Notes: generated from the sequence alone by a model not told the origin. Counted from the stretch's first letter, positions 8,116 through 17,004 are shown. The stretch: DNA of 64,000 nucleotides from Umezawaea beigongshangensis (GCF_016464305.1 NZ_JAEIOJ010000012.1:27650-91649), one strand, 5' to 3'. Numbers and translations are program-made.

Positions 8116-8567
8116 GCGGTCGACCCCCCGCCGGTGAAGGACGCGGTCAGCGCGTCGAGTCCGCCGGTCAGCTCGGCGGCGGCCAGCGGGCTCCAGTAGT
8201 CCCGGTAGCGCAGGATCTCGCCGTCGCGGGTGGTGATGACCGCGATGTAGCGCATCCGGTACGGCTGGCCGGTGCTCACGACCGTGCCCTCCACCTCGAA
8301 CTCCACGACGACCGCTCCGGGGTCTGCCGTGTCGTGCACCGTCTTCTCCACGACCGCGCGCGGCGTGACGAGGTCGGGGTAGCCGCGCATGTACTCGCGC
8401 ACGGCCTCGCGGCCCTCCAGGCGCTGCGGGTACCCGGCTGCCGCGAACGGGAACTCCAGCACCCCGTCCACCGCCCACAGGTCGGCGAACCCCGACACGT
8501 CCTCGGCCAGCAGCAGGCGCAGCGCCTCGTCGACGACGTCGCGGGCGGTGCGGCTCGATTCGGACAT
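8112..8567 (-). CDS. SnoaL-like (NTF2 fold) protein
   Basis: A 151-residue single-domain protein of the NTF2/SnoaL superfamily, which includes small cyclases, isomerases and non-enzymatic binders. Visible family features are the N-terminal helix VVDEALRLLLAEDVSGFADLW, then DGVLEFPF, REYMRGYPDL, and the strands YIAVITTRDGEILRYRDYWSP. Full length for the family. It is the first gene of a two-gene operon with the NmrA-like gene and faces the TetR gene at 8660. The reaction cannot be assigned. Confidence 0.85.
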   Translation of the reverse strand: MSESSRTARDVVDEALRLLLAEDVSGFADLWAVDGVLEFPFAAAGYPQRLEGREAVREYMRGYPDLVTPRAVVEKTVHDTADPGAVVVEFEVEGTVVSTGQPYRMRYIAVITTRDGEILRYRDYWSPLAAAELTGGLDALTASFTGGGSTA

Positions 8568-8586
8568 CAGAACTCCTCGAAGGAAT

Positions 8587-8642
8587 GGACGGAACGGCTC
8601 CGTCCCGACGTCAACAATACGCCGGACGGGTCCGTACCGTCC
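8587..8642. promoter_or_regulatory. two TetR-type operators in a divergent promoter
   Basis: GGACGGAACGGCTCCGTCC at 8587-8605 (7-bp perfect arms) and GGACGGGTCCGTACCGTCC at 8624-8642 (6-bp arms) are two copies of a GGACGG-N7-CCGTCC palindrome, 37 bp apart, between the SnoaL and TetR starts. They are likely binding sites of the adjacent TetR protein. Confidence 0.75.
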
Positions 8643-8659
8643 ACCCGTATGCTGCGGCC

Positions 8660-9259
8660 ATGACCGACCACCCCCGGCGCACCCCGACCGGTGCCGCCGT
8701 CCTGCAACCGCAGATCACCTCCGCCATCACCGAGGCCGTCCTCGACGAGCTGGCCGAGCACGGCTACGGGCGGCTGTCGATGGAGGCGGTCGCCAAGCGC
8801 GCGGGCGTCGGCAAGAGCGCCTTGTACCGGCGCTGGCCGTCCAAGCAGGACATGGTGATCGCGGTCCTGTCGGAGTTCAGCGTCCCGCTCGCCGAGGTCC
8901 CCGACACGGGCTCGCTGCGGGGCGACCTGCTCGCGACCCTGCACGCGGTCCACGGGTGGCTGACCCACCCCCGGTTCTCCAAGATCCTGCCGGACCTCAG
9001 CGCGGAGGCCGGGCGCAACGAGGTGCTGGCCGCCGCCGTCGAGCGCGCCATCGGCGAACCGCGCCGCACGCAGGGCGCGGCGACCCTGCGCCGCGCCGTC
9101 GAGCGCGGCGAACTGCCCGCCGACCTGGACCTCGACCTGGCCCTCGACCTGGTGGCCGCCCCCGTCTACTGGCGGGTGAGCGTCCGGCACGTCACCGCGA
9201 CGCCGGAGCACCTCGACCGGCTCGCCGACCACCTCCTGCGCGCGCTCGGCGCGCGCTGA
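8660..9259 (+). CDS. TetR/AcrR family regulator with TetR_C_11-type domain
   Basis: A 199-residue repressor. The helix-turn-helix at ~20-65 reads YGRLSMEAVAKRAGVGKSAL followed by YRRWPSKQDMV, a standard TetR signature. The C-terminal part (GSLRGDLLATLHAVHGWL, ERGELPADLDLDLALDLVAAPVYWR) matches the large actinobacterial group with this C-terminal fold. ATG 8660 gives the normal N-terminus. It is divergent from the SnoaL-NmrA operon over a promoter with two matching palindromes, so it probably represses both directions. Confidence 0.9.
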   Translation: MTDHPRRTPTGAAVLQPQITSAITEAVLDELAEHGYGRLSMEAVAKRAGVGKSALYRRWPSKQDMVIAVLSEFSVPLAEVPDTGSLRGDLLATLHAVHGWLTHPRFSKILPDLSAEAGRNEVLAAAVERAIGEPRRTQGAATLRRAVERGELPADLDLDLALDLVAAPVYWRVSVRHVTATPEHLDRLADHLLRALGAR

Positions 9260-9374
9260 CAGCTCGACCGCCGCGGGCCACCGCGCGGCGCGGTGATCTG
9301 GAAGTGTGGGCGGCGCGGCGGCGGATCACCCGCCACGACCGCGCGTCCTGTCACCCGGCGAGAGGATCGGCACA

Positions 9375-10124
9375 GTGGCACCACGAAACGCCTGGCTGCG
9401 GCAGTTCGAGCCGAACCCCGAAAGCCCCGTGCAGCTCGTGTGCCTGCCGCACGCGGGCGGAGCCGCCAGCTTCTACGTGCCGTTCTGCCGTGCCCTGGCC
9501 CCCGTGGCCGACGTGGTCGCCGTGCAGTACCCCGGACGGCAGGAGCGCAGGCTGGAGCCCTGCGTGACCGACCTCGCGGAGCTGGCGGACCTCGTGGCCG
9601 AGGCGCTGGCCGATCGGCTGGACCGCCCGACGGCGCTGTTCGGGCACAGCATGGGCGCGACCCTGGCCTTCGAACTGGCGCGTCGCCTCCCCGTGGCGCA
9701 CGTCTTCGCCTCCGCCCGCAGGGCGCCGTCGCGCTGGCGGGACGAGCCGGTGCGCGTGCGCGACGACGCCCAGCTGATCGCCGAGGTGGTGGCGCTGGGC
9801 GGGTCCAGCGCCGAACTGATGGCGGACGAGGACGTGGTCAGCATGGTGCTGCCCGCGCTGCGCGGGGACTACCACGCGGTCGAGACCTACCGGTGGACGC
9901 CGGAACCTCCGCTGACCGTGCCGCTGACGGTCCTCGTCGGGGACGACGACCCGAAGGTCTCCCCCGAGGAGGCGCGGGCCTGGGAGGAGCACACGACGGG
10001 CGAGGTGGACCTGCGCGTGTTCTCCGGCGGTCACTTCTACCTCGTGGACCACCAGCCGGAGGTCGTCGACCTGGTCGGCGACCGGCTGCGCGCGCTGGCG
10101 GCCGCCGCGGCCTCCACGACCTGA
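9375..10124 (+). CDS. type II thioesterase
   Basis: A 249-residue alpha/beta-hydrolase of the editing thioesterase family that unloads misprimed acyl groups from carrier proteins of NRPS and PKS systems. Motifs: LVCLPHAGGAASFYVPF near the N-terminus, VQYPGRQERR, the nucleophile in FGHSMGATLAFEL, the acid region LVGDDDP, and the catalytic His in FSGGHFYLVDH. GTG 9375 with GAGAGG at 9360-9365 is the start. No NRPS or PKS is present in the window. The nearest related functions are the dihydroxybenzoate genes 1.5 kb downstream, so its partner is unknown. Confidence 0.9.
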   Translation: MAPRNAWLRQFEPNPESPVQLVCLPHAGGAASFYVPFCRALAPVADVVAVQYPGRQERRLEPCVTDLAELADLVAEALADRLDRPTALFGHSMGATLAFELARRLPVAHVFASARRAPSRWRDEPVRVRDDAQLIAEVVALGGSSAELMADEDVVSMVLPALRGDYHAVETYRWTPEPPLTVPLTVLVGDDDPKVSPEEARAWEEHTTGEVDLRVFSGGHFYLVDHQPEVVDLVGDRLRALAAAAASTT

Positions 10125-10245
10125 TCGACCCCGGCGGCGCCCGGTGCCCGTGGCGCGGAAACGAACGTGCCGCGATCCGCGAGGAACGAGCTGAACGCCG
10201 TCCCGCCGCGCGGTGTTCGGGAGAGGTCGGGGGAGGAGAGGCCGG

Positions 10246-10818
10246 ATGTGCTCGCGGAGATCACGGGCGGCTCGCCCGTGCGTGGACCTGGTGCGCGACG
10301 TGGTCGAGCGGTACCACCCGGCCGAGACGCAGCTGCTCGACGACCTGCTGCACGAGTTCCGGGCCGATCCCGAGCGGCTGCTGGCCGCGAAGCCCCTGCG
10401 CGCACCGGCGCGCACCGGCGTCCAGCCCGAACTGGTCGTGCCGCACGTGCTGGCGGCGGCGTCGTTCCTCGACGCGCTCGCGGTGGACGGGACGGCGGGC
10501 ACCGCGCTCGACGCGGTGCGCGACCGGGTCTCTCGGGGGTGGGCGGCCCGCCGGATGCGACGCGGCGTCCCGACCGCGGTGTGCGGGGCCGGCGGTGCCG
10601 CCGGGACGCCCGAGGTCGTGGCGGTCGTGCGCGCCCACCTGGAGAACCGCGGTGTCGACGCCGCCACGGCGCGGCGGGTGGCCGAACAGGTCGTGGGCGA
10701 ACTCCTGCCCGCCGCCCGAGTCGTCCGGACGACGGACCCCGTCCGCGGCACTTCCTCCGCCGGACACCCCGTGTCACCCGACCGGGTCGGAACGGCGGGC
10801 CCGTCCGCGGACGGGTGA
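10246..10818 (+). CDS. hypothetical protein
   Basis: A 190-residue protein not recognised. It starts at ATG 10246 with GGAGAGG a few bases upstream. The N-terminal half is predicted helical (DLVRDVVERYHPAETQLLDDLLHEFRADPER is typical amphipathic helix text, with a second helix at VLAAASFLDALAV). The C-terminal third ends in a low-complexity Pro/Ser/Gly tail. No signal peptide or membrane segment is seen. Third-position GC is high throughout, supporting real coding. No functional hint comes from its neighbours. Confidence 0.6.
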   Translation: MCSRRSRAARPCVDLVRDVVERYHPAETQLLDDLLHEFRADPERLLAAKPLRAPARTGVQPELVVPHVLAAASFLDALAVDGTAGTALDAVRDRVSRGWAARRMRRGVPTAVCGAGGAAGTPEVVAVVRAHLENRGVDAATARRVAEQVVGELLPAARVVRTTDPVRGTSSAGHPVSPDRVGTAGPSADG

Positions 10819-10891
10819 GCTGCACAATGCGTGCATCCGGGGCCGGGCGACGCACGTGCGGCCCGTGACGCGTCGACGAGGAGTGCAGTTC

Positions 10892-11164
10892 ATGGGGTTC
10901 GCAACCAGGGCAGTCGGGATCGCAGCCGGGATCGCCCTCACCACCGGTCTGGCGGGCACGGCCGCGGCGGCCACCGAGCCGGGGTCCGACGCCGCGTCCG
11001 ACCTCGCCGCGTCGCTGGGGGCTCCGCTCAGCGTGCCGAACGCCGCGGCGCACCCGCTGGCCGACGGAGTGGTGCAGAGCGTGGGGGGCGGCGTGCGGGC
11101 GGCGTCGGCTCCCGTTCAGGTCCTGTCCGGCCTGTCGGCCGGTGCCGCCGAAGCGATCGGCTGA
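10892..11164 (+). CDS. small secreted protein
   Basis: A 90-residue protein with a clear Sec signal peptide (GFATRAVGIAAGIALTTGLA, cleavage after AAA near residue 27). It yields a mature peptide of about 60 residues rich in Ala, Ser, Val and Gly and free of cysteine. GAGGAG at 10878-10883 precedes ATG 10892, and a strong hairpin terminator follows the stop. It resembles the many small secreted or cell-envelope peptides of actinomycetes, though no family is recognised. It appears to be its own transcription unit. Confidence 0.7.
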   Translation: MGFATRAVGIAAGIALTTGLAGTAAAATEPGSDAASDLAASLGAPLSVPNAAAHPLADGVVQSVGGGVRAASAPVQVLSGLSAGAAEAIG

Positions 11165-11223
11165 CCCGACCCGCCGTCCACCACGCCGTTCTGCGAGGCG
11201 GTCCCGCGCGCAGGCGTGCGTGC

Positions 11224-11260
11224 GGGCGGTGGTGGGACCGACTCGCTCCCGCCACCGCCC
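11224..11260 (+). terminator. hairpin terminator after the small secreted protein
   Basis: 14-bp arms (11224-11237 and 11247-11260) with a single G-U-compatible mismatch and a 9-nt loop lie 60 bp after the stop at 11164. Confidence 0.7.
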
Positions 11261-11641
11261 GGCGGTGACCCCTGACAGGGACGGTCCGGGCCGTGCACCG
11301 CTCCGCGCCCCCGGCGCCGTCGCCCACCTCGTCGACGGTGACGACCGCACCCCGCGCTCCGGGGACGCGCCGGAACGGAAGTCGCACCGCACGAGCTGTG
11401 CGGCTCCGCGCAGCGGACCGGCGGTGCGACGTCGGTGGAGCGGCGATCCTCCACCGCTCACAGTCCACTGTGGGGCTCCGCGCGCCGACGCCGGGGCGCG
11501 GAAACCGCGTCGTGCAACGGATTCGGCCGATCCGGTCGTGATCGGCATGACCCAGATCACCCGGATCGAGCACTCCGTCCCCCGGTCGTGTCCGATAGCT
11601 TGGGCAAGCCTGAACAGCTTTCGGACGGCAGGAGGGCGTCG
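11261..11641. other. intergenic promoter region, no gene seen
   Basis: About 380 bp precede the DHB dehydrogenase. A GCTTGGGCAAGC palindrome at about 11599 is the only symmetric element near the start. It is a poor match to an actinobacterial iron box and is not called as one. Confidence 0.35.
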
Positions 11642-12433
11642 GTGGCCTCGTCAGGACATTCGGACCCGGGGATCGAGGGTGCGGTCGCGCTGGTGACCGG
11701 AGCCGCCGGCGGCATCGGTGCCGCGGTGGTGGACGCGCTGGTCCGCGCCGGTGCGGCGGTCGCGGCGCTGGACGTCGACGCCGCCGGGCTGGACGAGGTC
11801 GCGGCGCGCTCCGGCGGCCGGGTCACGCCCTTCGCCGTCGACGTGGGGAACTCCGCGGCGGTCGCCGGTGTCGTGGACGAGGTCGAGCGCGAGATCGGCC
11901 CGATCGGCATCGGGGTGCCGGTGGCGGGAATCCTGCGGCCGGGCTCGGTGTGCGACACGACCGACGAGGACTGGGCGGCCACGTTCGCCGTCAACGCGAC
12001 GGGCGTGTTCGCCGTGCTGCGGGAGGTGTCGCGGCGGATGGTGCCGCGCGGCAGGGGAGCACTGGTCACCGTCGGGTCCAACGCGGCCGGGGTGCCGCGC
12101 ACGGGGATGGCCGCCTACGCGGCGTCCAAGGCGGCGGCCACGATGCTCACCCGTTGTCTCGGCCTGGAACTGGCGGGCAGCGGCATCCGGTGCAACGTCG
12201 TGTCGCCGGGATCGACCGACACGTCGATGCAGCGTCTGCTGTGGACGGACGACTCGGGCGCGGACCGGGTGATCGCGGGCGTTCCCGAGGAGTTCCGGGT
12301 CGGCATCCCCCTGGGGCGCATCGCCGATCCCGCCGACGTCGCCGAAGCCGTGCTCTTCCTGGTGTCCGACCGCGCGCGGCACATCACCATGCAGAACCTG
12401 TACGTCGACGGCGGAGCGACCCTGCAGGCCTGA
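11642..12433 (+). CDS. entA: 2,3-dihydro-2,3-dihydroxybenzoate dehydrogenase (EntA/DhbA type)
   Basis: A 263-residue classical SDR that oxidises 2,3-dihydro-2,3-dihydroxybenzoate to 2,3-dihydroxybenzoate with NAD+, the last step of DHB formation for catecholate siderophores. The cofactor loop is TGAAGGIG (19-26). The catalytic Ser146, Tyr159 and Lys163 lie in [20 protein letters not shown] and SK. The pattern GILRPG and the C-terminal VDGGATLQA fit EntA. GTG 11642 has GGAGG just upstream. It is followed 220 bp later by an isochorismate synthase gene, which supports the assignment over a generic SDR. Confidence 0.85.
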   Translation: MASSGHSDPGIEGAVALVTGAAGGIGAAVVDALVRAGAAVAALDVDAAGLDEVAARSGGRVTPFAVDVGNSAAVAGVVDEVEREIGPIGIGVPVAGILRPGSVCDTTDEDWAATFAVNATGVFAVLREVSRRMVPRGRGALVTVGSNAAGVPRTGMAAYAASKAAATMLTRCLGLELAGSGIRCNVVSPGSTDTSMQRLLWTDDSGADRVIAGVPEEFRVGIPLGRIADPADVAEAVLFLVSDRARHITMQNLYVDGGATLQA

Positions 12434-12653
12434 GCGATCAGAACTCCTCGTCTCGCAGGGGATGCGCCATCGGCGTCCTCTGTGGACAGACCGCGCCCGG
12501 AGCCGTGCGGCTGACGCCGGTGCTGGTCGGAAGCGGACTTCCAGGACGACCGCGTCGAGGTCCGCCTCACCTCGTTCGCGAGGCCGGGGGCGCGCGGAAC
12601 TCGCGTCCTGCCGCGCACCCGCTGTCACCGTCCCGCCGAAGGGGAACCCGACC

Positions 12654-13853
12654 GTGTCCTCACCTGCACTGGCGCGTCCCCGGCCCGTCCACCGGGCGGC
12701 CGACCTGCTGGCCGCCTACCTGCCGGGGTCGTTCTACTACTCCTCGGGGCGCGGATCGCTGCTGGCCGACGGTGTGCACTCGACCGTCGGGGCCGGGCAC
12801 GGGAGCCGGGCGCGGGCGGCGGCGGAGGCCCTGGACGCGGCGGTGGTGGCCGGGATCGCCGACCCCGTGGTGGCCGGGGCGATCGGGTTCCGCCCGGACT
12901 CCGAGAGCAGCCTGGTCGTGCCCGCCGTGGTGCGCAGGGCCGCCGCGCCGAACGCCGCCGCCGCGACACTGCCGGCCTCCGGCGGCGCGATCTGGTCGAT
13001 CACCGCGCGGCCCGAGCCGGACGGGTACGCCGAGGGAGTGCGCCGGGCGCTCGCGCTCATCGACGACGGCGAGCTGAGCAAGGTCGTCCTCGCCCGCTGC
13101 CTGGAACTGGTCGCGGACTCCCCGGTGTCCGTGCCGTCGCTGCTGGCCCGCCTGGTGCGGGCCGACCCCGCCGCGCACGCCTTCGCGGTCGACGTCAGCG
13201 CGCCGGGCGACTCCGCGCCGCGCACGCTGGTCGGCGCGAGCCCCGAACTGCTGGTCGCGAGGCGCGGCACGGAGGTGACGGCCAACCCCCTCGCCGGGTC
13301 GCTGCCGCGCGTCGCCGACGACGCCGAGAACCAGCGGCGGATCGCCGCCCTGCTGGTCTCGGCCAAGGACCGGGCCGAGCACGCGCACGTCTCGGCACAG
13401 GTCGCCGAGGTGCTGGGACGGTTCTGCGTCGACCTGGACGCGCCCGCCGAACCCGCGGTGATCGGCACGCCGACGATGTGGCACCTGTCGACGCGGATCA
13501 CCGGGCGGCTCGCGGACCCGGCCGACCCCGGCTCCTCGTCGCTGGGGCTGGCCGAGGCGCTGCACCCGACACCCGCCGTGTGCGGGGTGCCCGTGAGCCG
13601 CGCGCGGGCCGTGATCTCCGAGCTGGAGCCGGAGGACCGCGGCTACTACTCCGGGCTGGTCGGCTGGACCGGCCCGGACGGCGACGGCGAGTGGGTCGTC
13701 ACGATCCGCAGCGCGGAGGTGTGCGACCGGACGGTGCGGCTGTTCGCCGGAGCCGGGATCGTCGCGGGCTCGGACCCCGCCGCGGAGCTGGCCGAGACCA
13801 GCGCGAAGTTCCGCACGCTGCTGCGCGCGCTCGGGCTGGAGGGTGCCGCGTGA
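12654..13853 (+). CDS. dhbC: isochorismate synthase (DhbC/EntC type)
   Basis: A 399-residue chorismate-binding enzyme converting chorismate to isochorismate, the first committed step to 2,3-dihydroxybenzoate or salicylate. Conserved blocks are DDGELSKVVLARCLEL, GASPELLVARRGTEV, NPLAGSLPR, a KDRAEH helix, the TPTMWHLSTRITGRL motif, HPTPAVCGVP and the C-terminal FAGAGIVAGSDPAAEL with the Mg-binding region. GTG 12654 is chosen for the SSPALARP start after AAGGGGA. With the EntA-like gene upstream the product is probably DHB. However, isochorismatase (EntB) and the 2,3-DHB-AMP ligase (EntE) are missing here, so the pathway must be completed elsewhere. Confidence 0.88.
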   Translation: MSSPALARPRPVHRAADLLAAYLPGSFYYSSGRGSLLADGVHSTVGAGHGSRARAAAEALDAAVVAGIADPVVAGAIGFRPDSESSLVVPAVVRRAAAPNAAAATLPASGGAIWSITARPEPDGYAEGVRRALALIDDGELSKVVLARCLELVADSPVSVPSLLARLVRADPAAHAFAVDVSAPGDSAPRTLVGASPELLVARRGTEVTANPLAGSLPRVADDAENQRRIAALLVSAKDRAEHAHVSAQVAEVLGRFCVDLDAPAEPAVIGTPTMWHLSTRITGRLADPADPGSSSLGLAEALHPTPAVCGVPVSRARAVISELEPEDRGYYSGLVGWTGPDGDGEWVVTIRSAEVCDRTVRLFAGAGIVAGSDPAAELAETSAKFRTLLRALGLEGAA

Positions 13854-13880
13854 GCGCGGGCCGAGCCCGCCCACCCGCCG

Positions 13881-13985
13881 AGCGCGGCCGGTGCGCTGAA
13901 CCTGCTCAACACGGTCGGCGGCTCGATCGGCACCGCCGTCCTCGCGGTGGTCCTCCAGCAGCGGCTCGCGCTCGCCCTCCTCGCG
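13881..13985 (+). pseudogene. DHA2-type MFS transporter fragment
   Basis: Directly after the isochorismate synthase stop the plus strand reads GALNLLNTVGGSIGTAVLAV followed by VLQQRLALALL. This matches the late transmembrane segment of EmrB/DHA2 drug exporters (usual text ALN..R..GG..GTA.LAV.LQ). No other part of the transporter is present on either side and the frame dissolves after about 14,000. It is a leftover of an exporter gene that may once have belonged to the siderophore cluster. Confidence 0.6.
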
Positions 13986-14343
13986 ACGGCCGCGCTGCCC
14001 GCGGCGGTGGCTCGGAACCGGGAGACCGTCGCCGCGATCCCCGGCTGCCGCGTTCCCCGGCGTGGCGGACGACGGGCGGCCGACGACCCCGCGCAGCACC
14101 GGAAACCCCGACGCTCACCTGGTACTGCGCGGCGGCCGCGTGCCGGACGGCCGAGCCGCCCGGAGCCGCGTCACAAAGCTGTAACCGGTCGTCGTCGTTT
14201 CGCGCAGACGAGTCCAGAATGGTTCACCGAACACCTCGTCAACGTCGAAAGGTGATTCCGGTGAACTCCCTGCGCGACAGAACCACGGATCAGCTCACCT
14301 CCTGCGCGAATGTGACAAGTCCTGTTTCCGGGTTGGTGCGGAC
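13986..14343. other. degenerate and promoter sequence
   Basis: The first part continues the decayed transporter frame. The last 150 bp is more AT-rich and probably holds the promoter of the next gene. No symmetric operator or RNA element was recognised. Confidence 0.35.
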
Positions 14344-15621
14344 ATGAGCAAGAAGTTCGTCCTGAAGGGAAGGAGGAACGGTCGCAGCACCCGTCTGCTC
14401 GGCCTCCTCGCCACCTGCCTGCTGATCACCGCCGCCACTCCCGCGGCAGCCGACCCCCGGCAGGGGGCCGCCGCGCTGCGCGAGGTGATGTTCGTCGGCA
14501 ACAACTGGGAGGGCACCGCCGACGTCATCGCCTCCAGCGGGAACTTCGCCCGCATCGGCCGGGTGAACGTCATCCCCGACCGGGACGAGCGGCTGCGCGA
14601 GATCTACCTCAACCCGATCAAGCTGGCCTACTTCCTCGGCATCCGCAACGGCCCCGGCGAGGGGCACGACCAGTTCGTCGACGACATGTACACCACGCCG
14701 GACGGCAGCGCCGTGGTCGTCTCCCGCCCCAGCTTCGCCGACGTGGTCTCCCTCGACCTGGTCACCGGCCGCGTGAAGTGGCGCTTCCCGGTCTCGGGGT
14801 ACCGCTCCGACCACATGGCGGTGTCGCCGGACGGGCGCAGGGTCGCGGTGTCGGCCTCCACGTCCAACACCGTGCACGTGCTCGACGTCCTCACCGGCCG
14901 CCAGGTCGGTTCGTTCGCCACCGGGGACAAGCCGCACGAGAACGTGTTCACCGACGGTGGCCGGTACCTGTGGAACATGTCGATCGGCGAGGTCAACACC
15001 GATCTGGACGACCCGTTCTGGGACTTCACCAAGGGCGACCGCCGCATCACCGTCGTCGACACGACCACCTTCCAGCAGGTGAGGGTGATCGACATGAGGC
15101 AGCGCCTGGACGCCTTCGGCCGTTCGGACCTGTCGGACTCGGTCCGGCCCGTGGCGTTCACCCCCGACGAGTCGACGCTCTACTTCCAGGTGTCGTTCTT
15201 CAACGGGTTCGTGGAGTACGACGTCGCCGCCGACCGGATCACCCGGGTGAAGGAGCTGCCCGAGAACCCGGACACCAGCGAGGACCGCAGGACCTGGGTC
15301 AACGACTCCCGCCACCACGGCATGTCGGTGAGTCCGGCCGGCGACAAGCTGTGCGTCGCCGGGACGATGGACGACTACGCCGTGGTCGTCGACCGGGCGA
15401 CCCTGCGAGAGGGTGCCGCGGTGCCCGCCTCCAAGCCCTACTGGGCGACCGTCAGCGGTGACGGCCGCAGCTGCGTCGTCTCCGAGAGCGGCGCCGACCA
15501 GGTCACCGCGATCGACTTCGCCACCGGCCGCAAGGTGGTCTCCGTGCCGGTGGGCGACCACCCGCAGCGGGTCCGCACCGGCCACGTCCCCGCCGGGTGG
15601 ACCGGCCCGGCCACGGGCTGA
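14344..15621 (+). CDS. secreted YVTN/YncE-like beta-propeller protein
   Basis: A 425-residue exported protein. An N-terminal basic stretch and hydrophobic core (LKGRRNGRSTRLLGLLATCL) end at a signal cleavage near AAA-DP (residue ~37). The rest is a seven-bladed-type repeat series: DGSAVVVSRP...VVSLDLVTGRVKW, DGRRVAVSAS...VHVLDVLTGRQV, DGRSCVVSES...VTAIDFATGRKVV, the typical blade grammar of YncE or cytochrome-d1-like propellers. Catalytic residues and haem ligands are not evident. Such proteins are often extracellular binding scaffolds, and the role here is unknown. ATG 14344 is the start. A hairpin follows, so it is probably monocistronic. Confidence 0.75.
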   Translation: MSKKFVLKGRRNGRSTRLLGLLATCLLITAATPAAADPRQGAAALREVMFVGNNWEGTADVIASSGNFARIGRVNVIPDRDERLREIYLNPIKLAYFLGIRNGPGEGHDQFVDDMYTTPDGSAVVVSRPSFADVVSLDLVTGRVKWRFPVSGYRSDHMAVSPDGRRVAVSASTSNTVHVLDVLTGRQVGSFATGDKPHENVFTDGGRYLWNMSIGEVNTDLDDPFWDFTKGDRRITVVDTTTFQQVRVIDMRQRLDAFGRSDLSDSVRPVAFTPDESTLYFQVSFFNGFVEYDVAADRITRVKELPENPDTSEDRRTWVNDSRHHGMSVSPAGDKLCVAGTMDDYAVVVDRATLREGAAVPASKPYWATVSGDGRSCVVSESGADQVTAIDFATGRKVVSVPVGDHPQRVRTGHVPAGWTGPATG

Positions 15622-15644
15622 CCGGTCGGCACGGCTCGACACGG

Positions 15645-15680
15645 GTCCGGTGGGTGCCAAGCGGTGCGCGCCCACCGGAC
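15645..15680 (+). terminator. hairpin terminator after the propeller gene
   Basis: Perfect 10-bp arms GTCCGGTGGG (15645-15654) and CCCACCGGAC (15671-15680). The remaining ~290 bp to the peptidase gene hold an AT-richer stretch around 15880-15960, probably its promoter, and nothing else recognisable. Confidence 0.6.
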
Positions 15681-15969
15681 GCGCGTCGGGACCGCTCGCG
15701 GACCGGAGGCCGCGCAGCGGTCGAGCGGCGCACGTCGCGCAGCGGAATTCGATCGGCGCGGGAATCGTCCACTTCTCGCGGAATGGTCCGATCGGTGCGG
15801 GTCGCCTGTGTCGGCCACCGGTGAAGTGGGCTGTGCGGCGGAGCGCGGTGGACGACGATCGGACTGTTGTGACGGCACAGCTGCGACAATCGGGTCGTCC
15901 GGTGAAGAACGTCTCGGAATCGATGATCCCGGTGGCACGATGAGGCTTCGCGACAACACGGGGGAGACG

Positions 15970-17004
15970 ATGGTGTCACGTACGAGAATCGCCCGAAGAA
16001 TTCTGGCCGGCGCGTTGCTGACAGCGGGGCTGGTCGCCGTGCCGACGACGGCCGGGGCGGCGCCCGCGGTGCCCGCCGCGGCCACTCCGCAGTCGGCGGC
16101 CACGTCGCTCAGCCCGGAGGCCGCGGCGCTGTCGGCCGATCCGAACACCGCGCTGGAGCGGTTCTGGACCCCGGAGCGGATCGCGGCGGCCAAGCCCGCC
16201 GACCGGGGCGTCACGCCGGAGGAGGTGCGGAGCACCGCGCAGACGTCCGTGCTGGGCGCGCTCGACGTGCCGGGCGAGAGTCCGGTCGTGGGCGGACCGG
16301 GGGAGGCGACCACGTTCGCTGGCGCGACCGGGACGTCCTGGCCCGCCCGGCACGACTGGGTGTCGCTGACCAACGGCAAGGTGCTCTTCGAGGACAACGG
16401 ACTGTGGCACTGCTCCGGGGTCGTCGTCAGCACCGAGGCGCGCAACACCGTCTTCACCGCGGGCCACTGCGTCCACGGCGGCAAGGGCGGCACCTGGCAC
16501 GACCAGAACTGGACCTTCATCCCGGACTACTACTACGGCGACCGTCCGCGGGGCACCTGGAGCGCACGGCAGCTGTGGGCTCTCAACGGGTGGATCAACG
16601 ACAGCGACAACGGCTACGACGTGGGCGCCGCCGTGATGCACCCGCTCAACGGCCAGCAGCTGATGGACGTCACCGGCAGTCAGGGCATCCGGTTGAACGG
16701 GCCCGCCACGCCGTCGGTGTGGCACTTCGGCTTCCCGCTGAACTCGCCCTTCGACGGTGAGGACCTCATCACCTGCGACGGGGCCACCTCGCGGCGGTTC
16801 GTGATCACCGGAGACCTCAAGCTCGCCTGTACGATGCAGGGCGGCGCGAGCGGTGGCGCGTGGCTCGCCGACTTCAACCAGAGCTCGGGCTACACGGTCA
16901 GCGTGAACAGCTACCACGTCGGCGACGACCTGACGCAGATCTACGGCCCGTACTTCGGTGACGGTGCGAAGAACCTCTACGACTCGGTGAGGAACCTGAC
17001 GTGA
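15970..17004 (+). CDS. secreted trypsin-like serine peptidase
   Basis: A 344-residue extracellular peptidase of the chymotrypsin (S1) fold. A signal peptide (residues 1-~35, ARRILAGALLTAGLVAVPTT, cleaved after AGA) and a pro-region precede the catalytic domain from about residue 115. The triad is visible: His166 in TAGHC, Asp217 in YDVGAAVM, Ser294 in GGASGGAW. The arrangement and length are those of the actinobacterial trypsin-like peptidases sometimes called glutamyl-endopeptidase-like; specificity is not readable. ATG 15970 follows GGGGGAGACG. The next gene starts inside its stop codon, so they form an operon. Confidence 0.88.
   Translation: MVSRTRIARRILAGALLTAGLVAVPTTAGAAPAVPAAATPQSAATSLSPEAAALSADPNTALERFWTPERIAAAKPADRGVTPEEVRSTAQTSVLGALDVPGESPVVGGPGEATTFAGATGTSWPARHDWVSLTNGKVLFEDNGLWHCSGVVVSTEARNTVFTAGHCVHGGKGGTWHDQNWTFIPDYYYGDRPRGTWSARQLWALNGWINDSDNGYDVGAAVMHPLNGQQLMDVTGSQGIRLNGPATPSVWHFGFPLNSPFDGEDLITCDGATSRRFVITGDLKLACTMQGGASGGAWLADFNQSSGYTVSVNSYHVGDDLTQIYGPYFGDGAKNLYDSVRNLT

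Noticed and set aside
11590..11620. Possible iron box (GCTTGGGCAAGCCTGAAC) before the DHB dehydrogenase gene
   Set aside because: Only one half resembles the TTAGGTTAGGCT-type consensus, and symmetry is limited to a 12-bp element. Not enough to call an IdeR/DmdR site.
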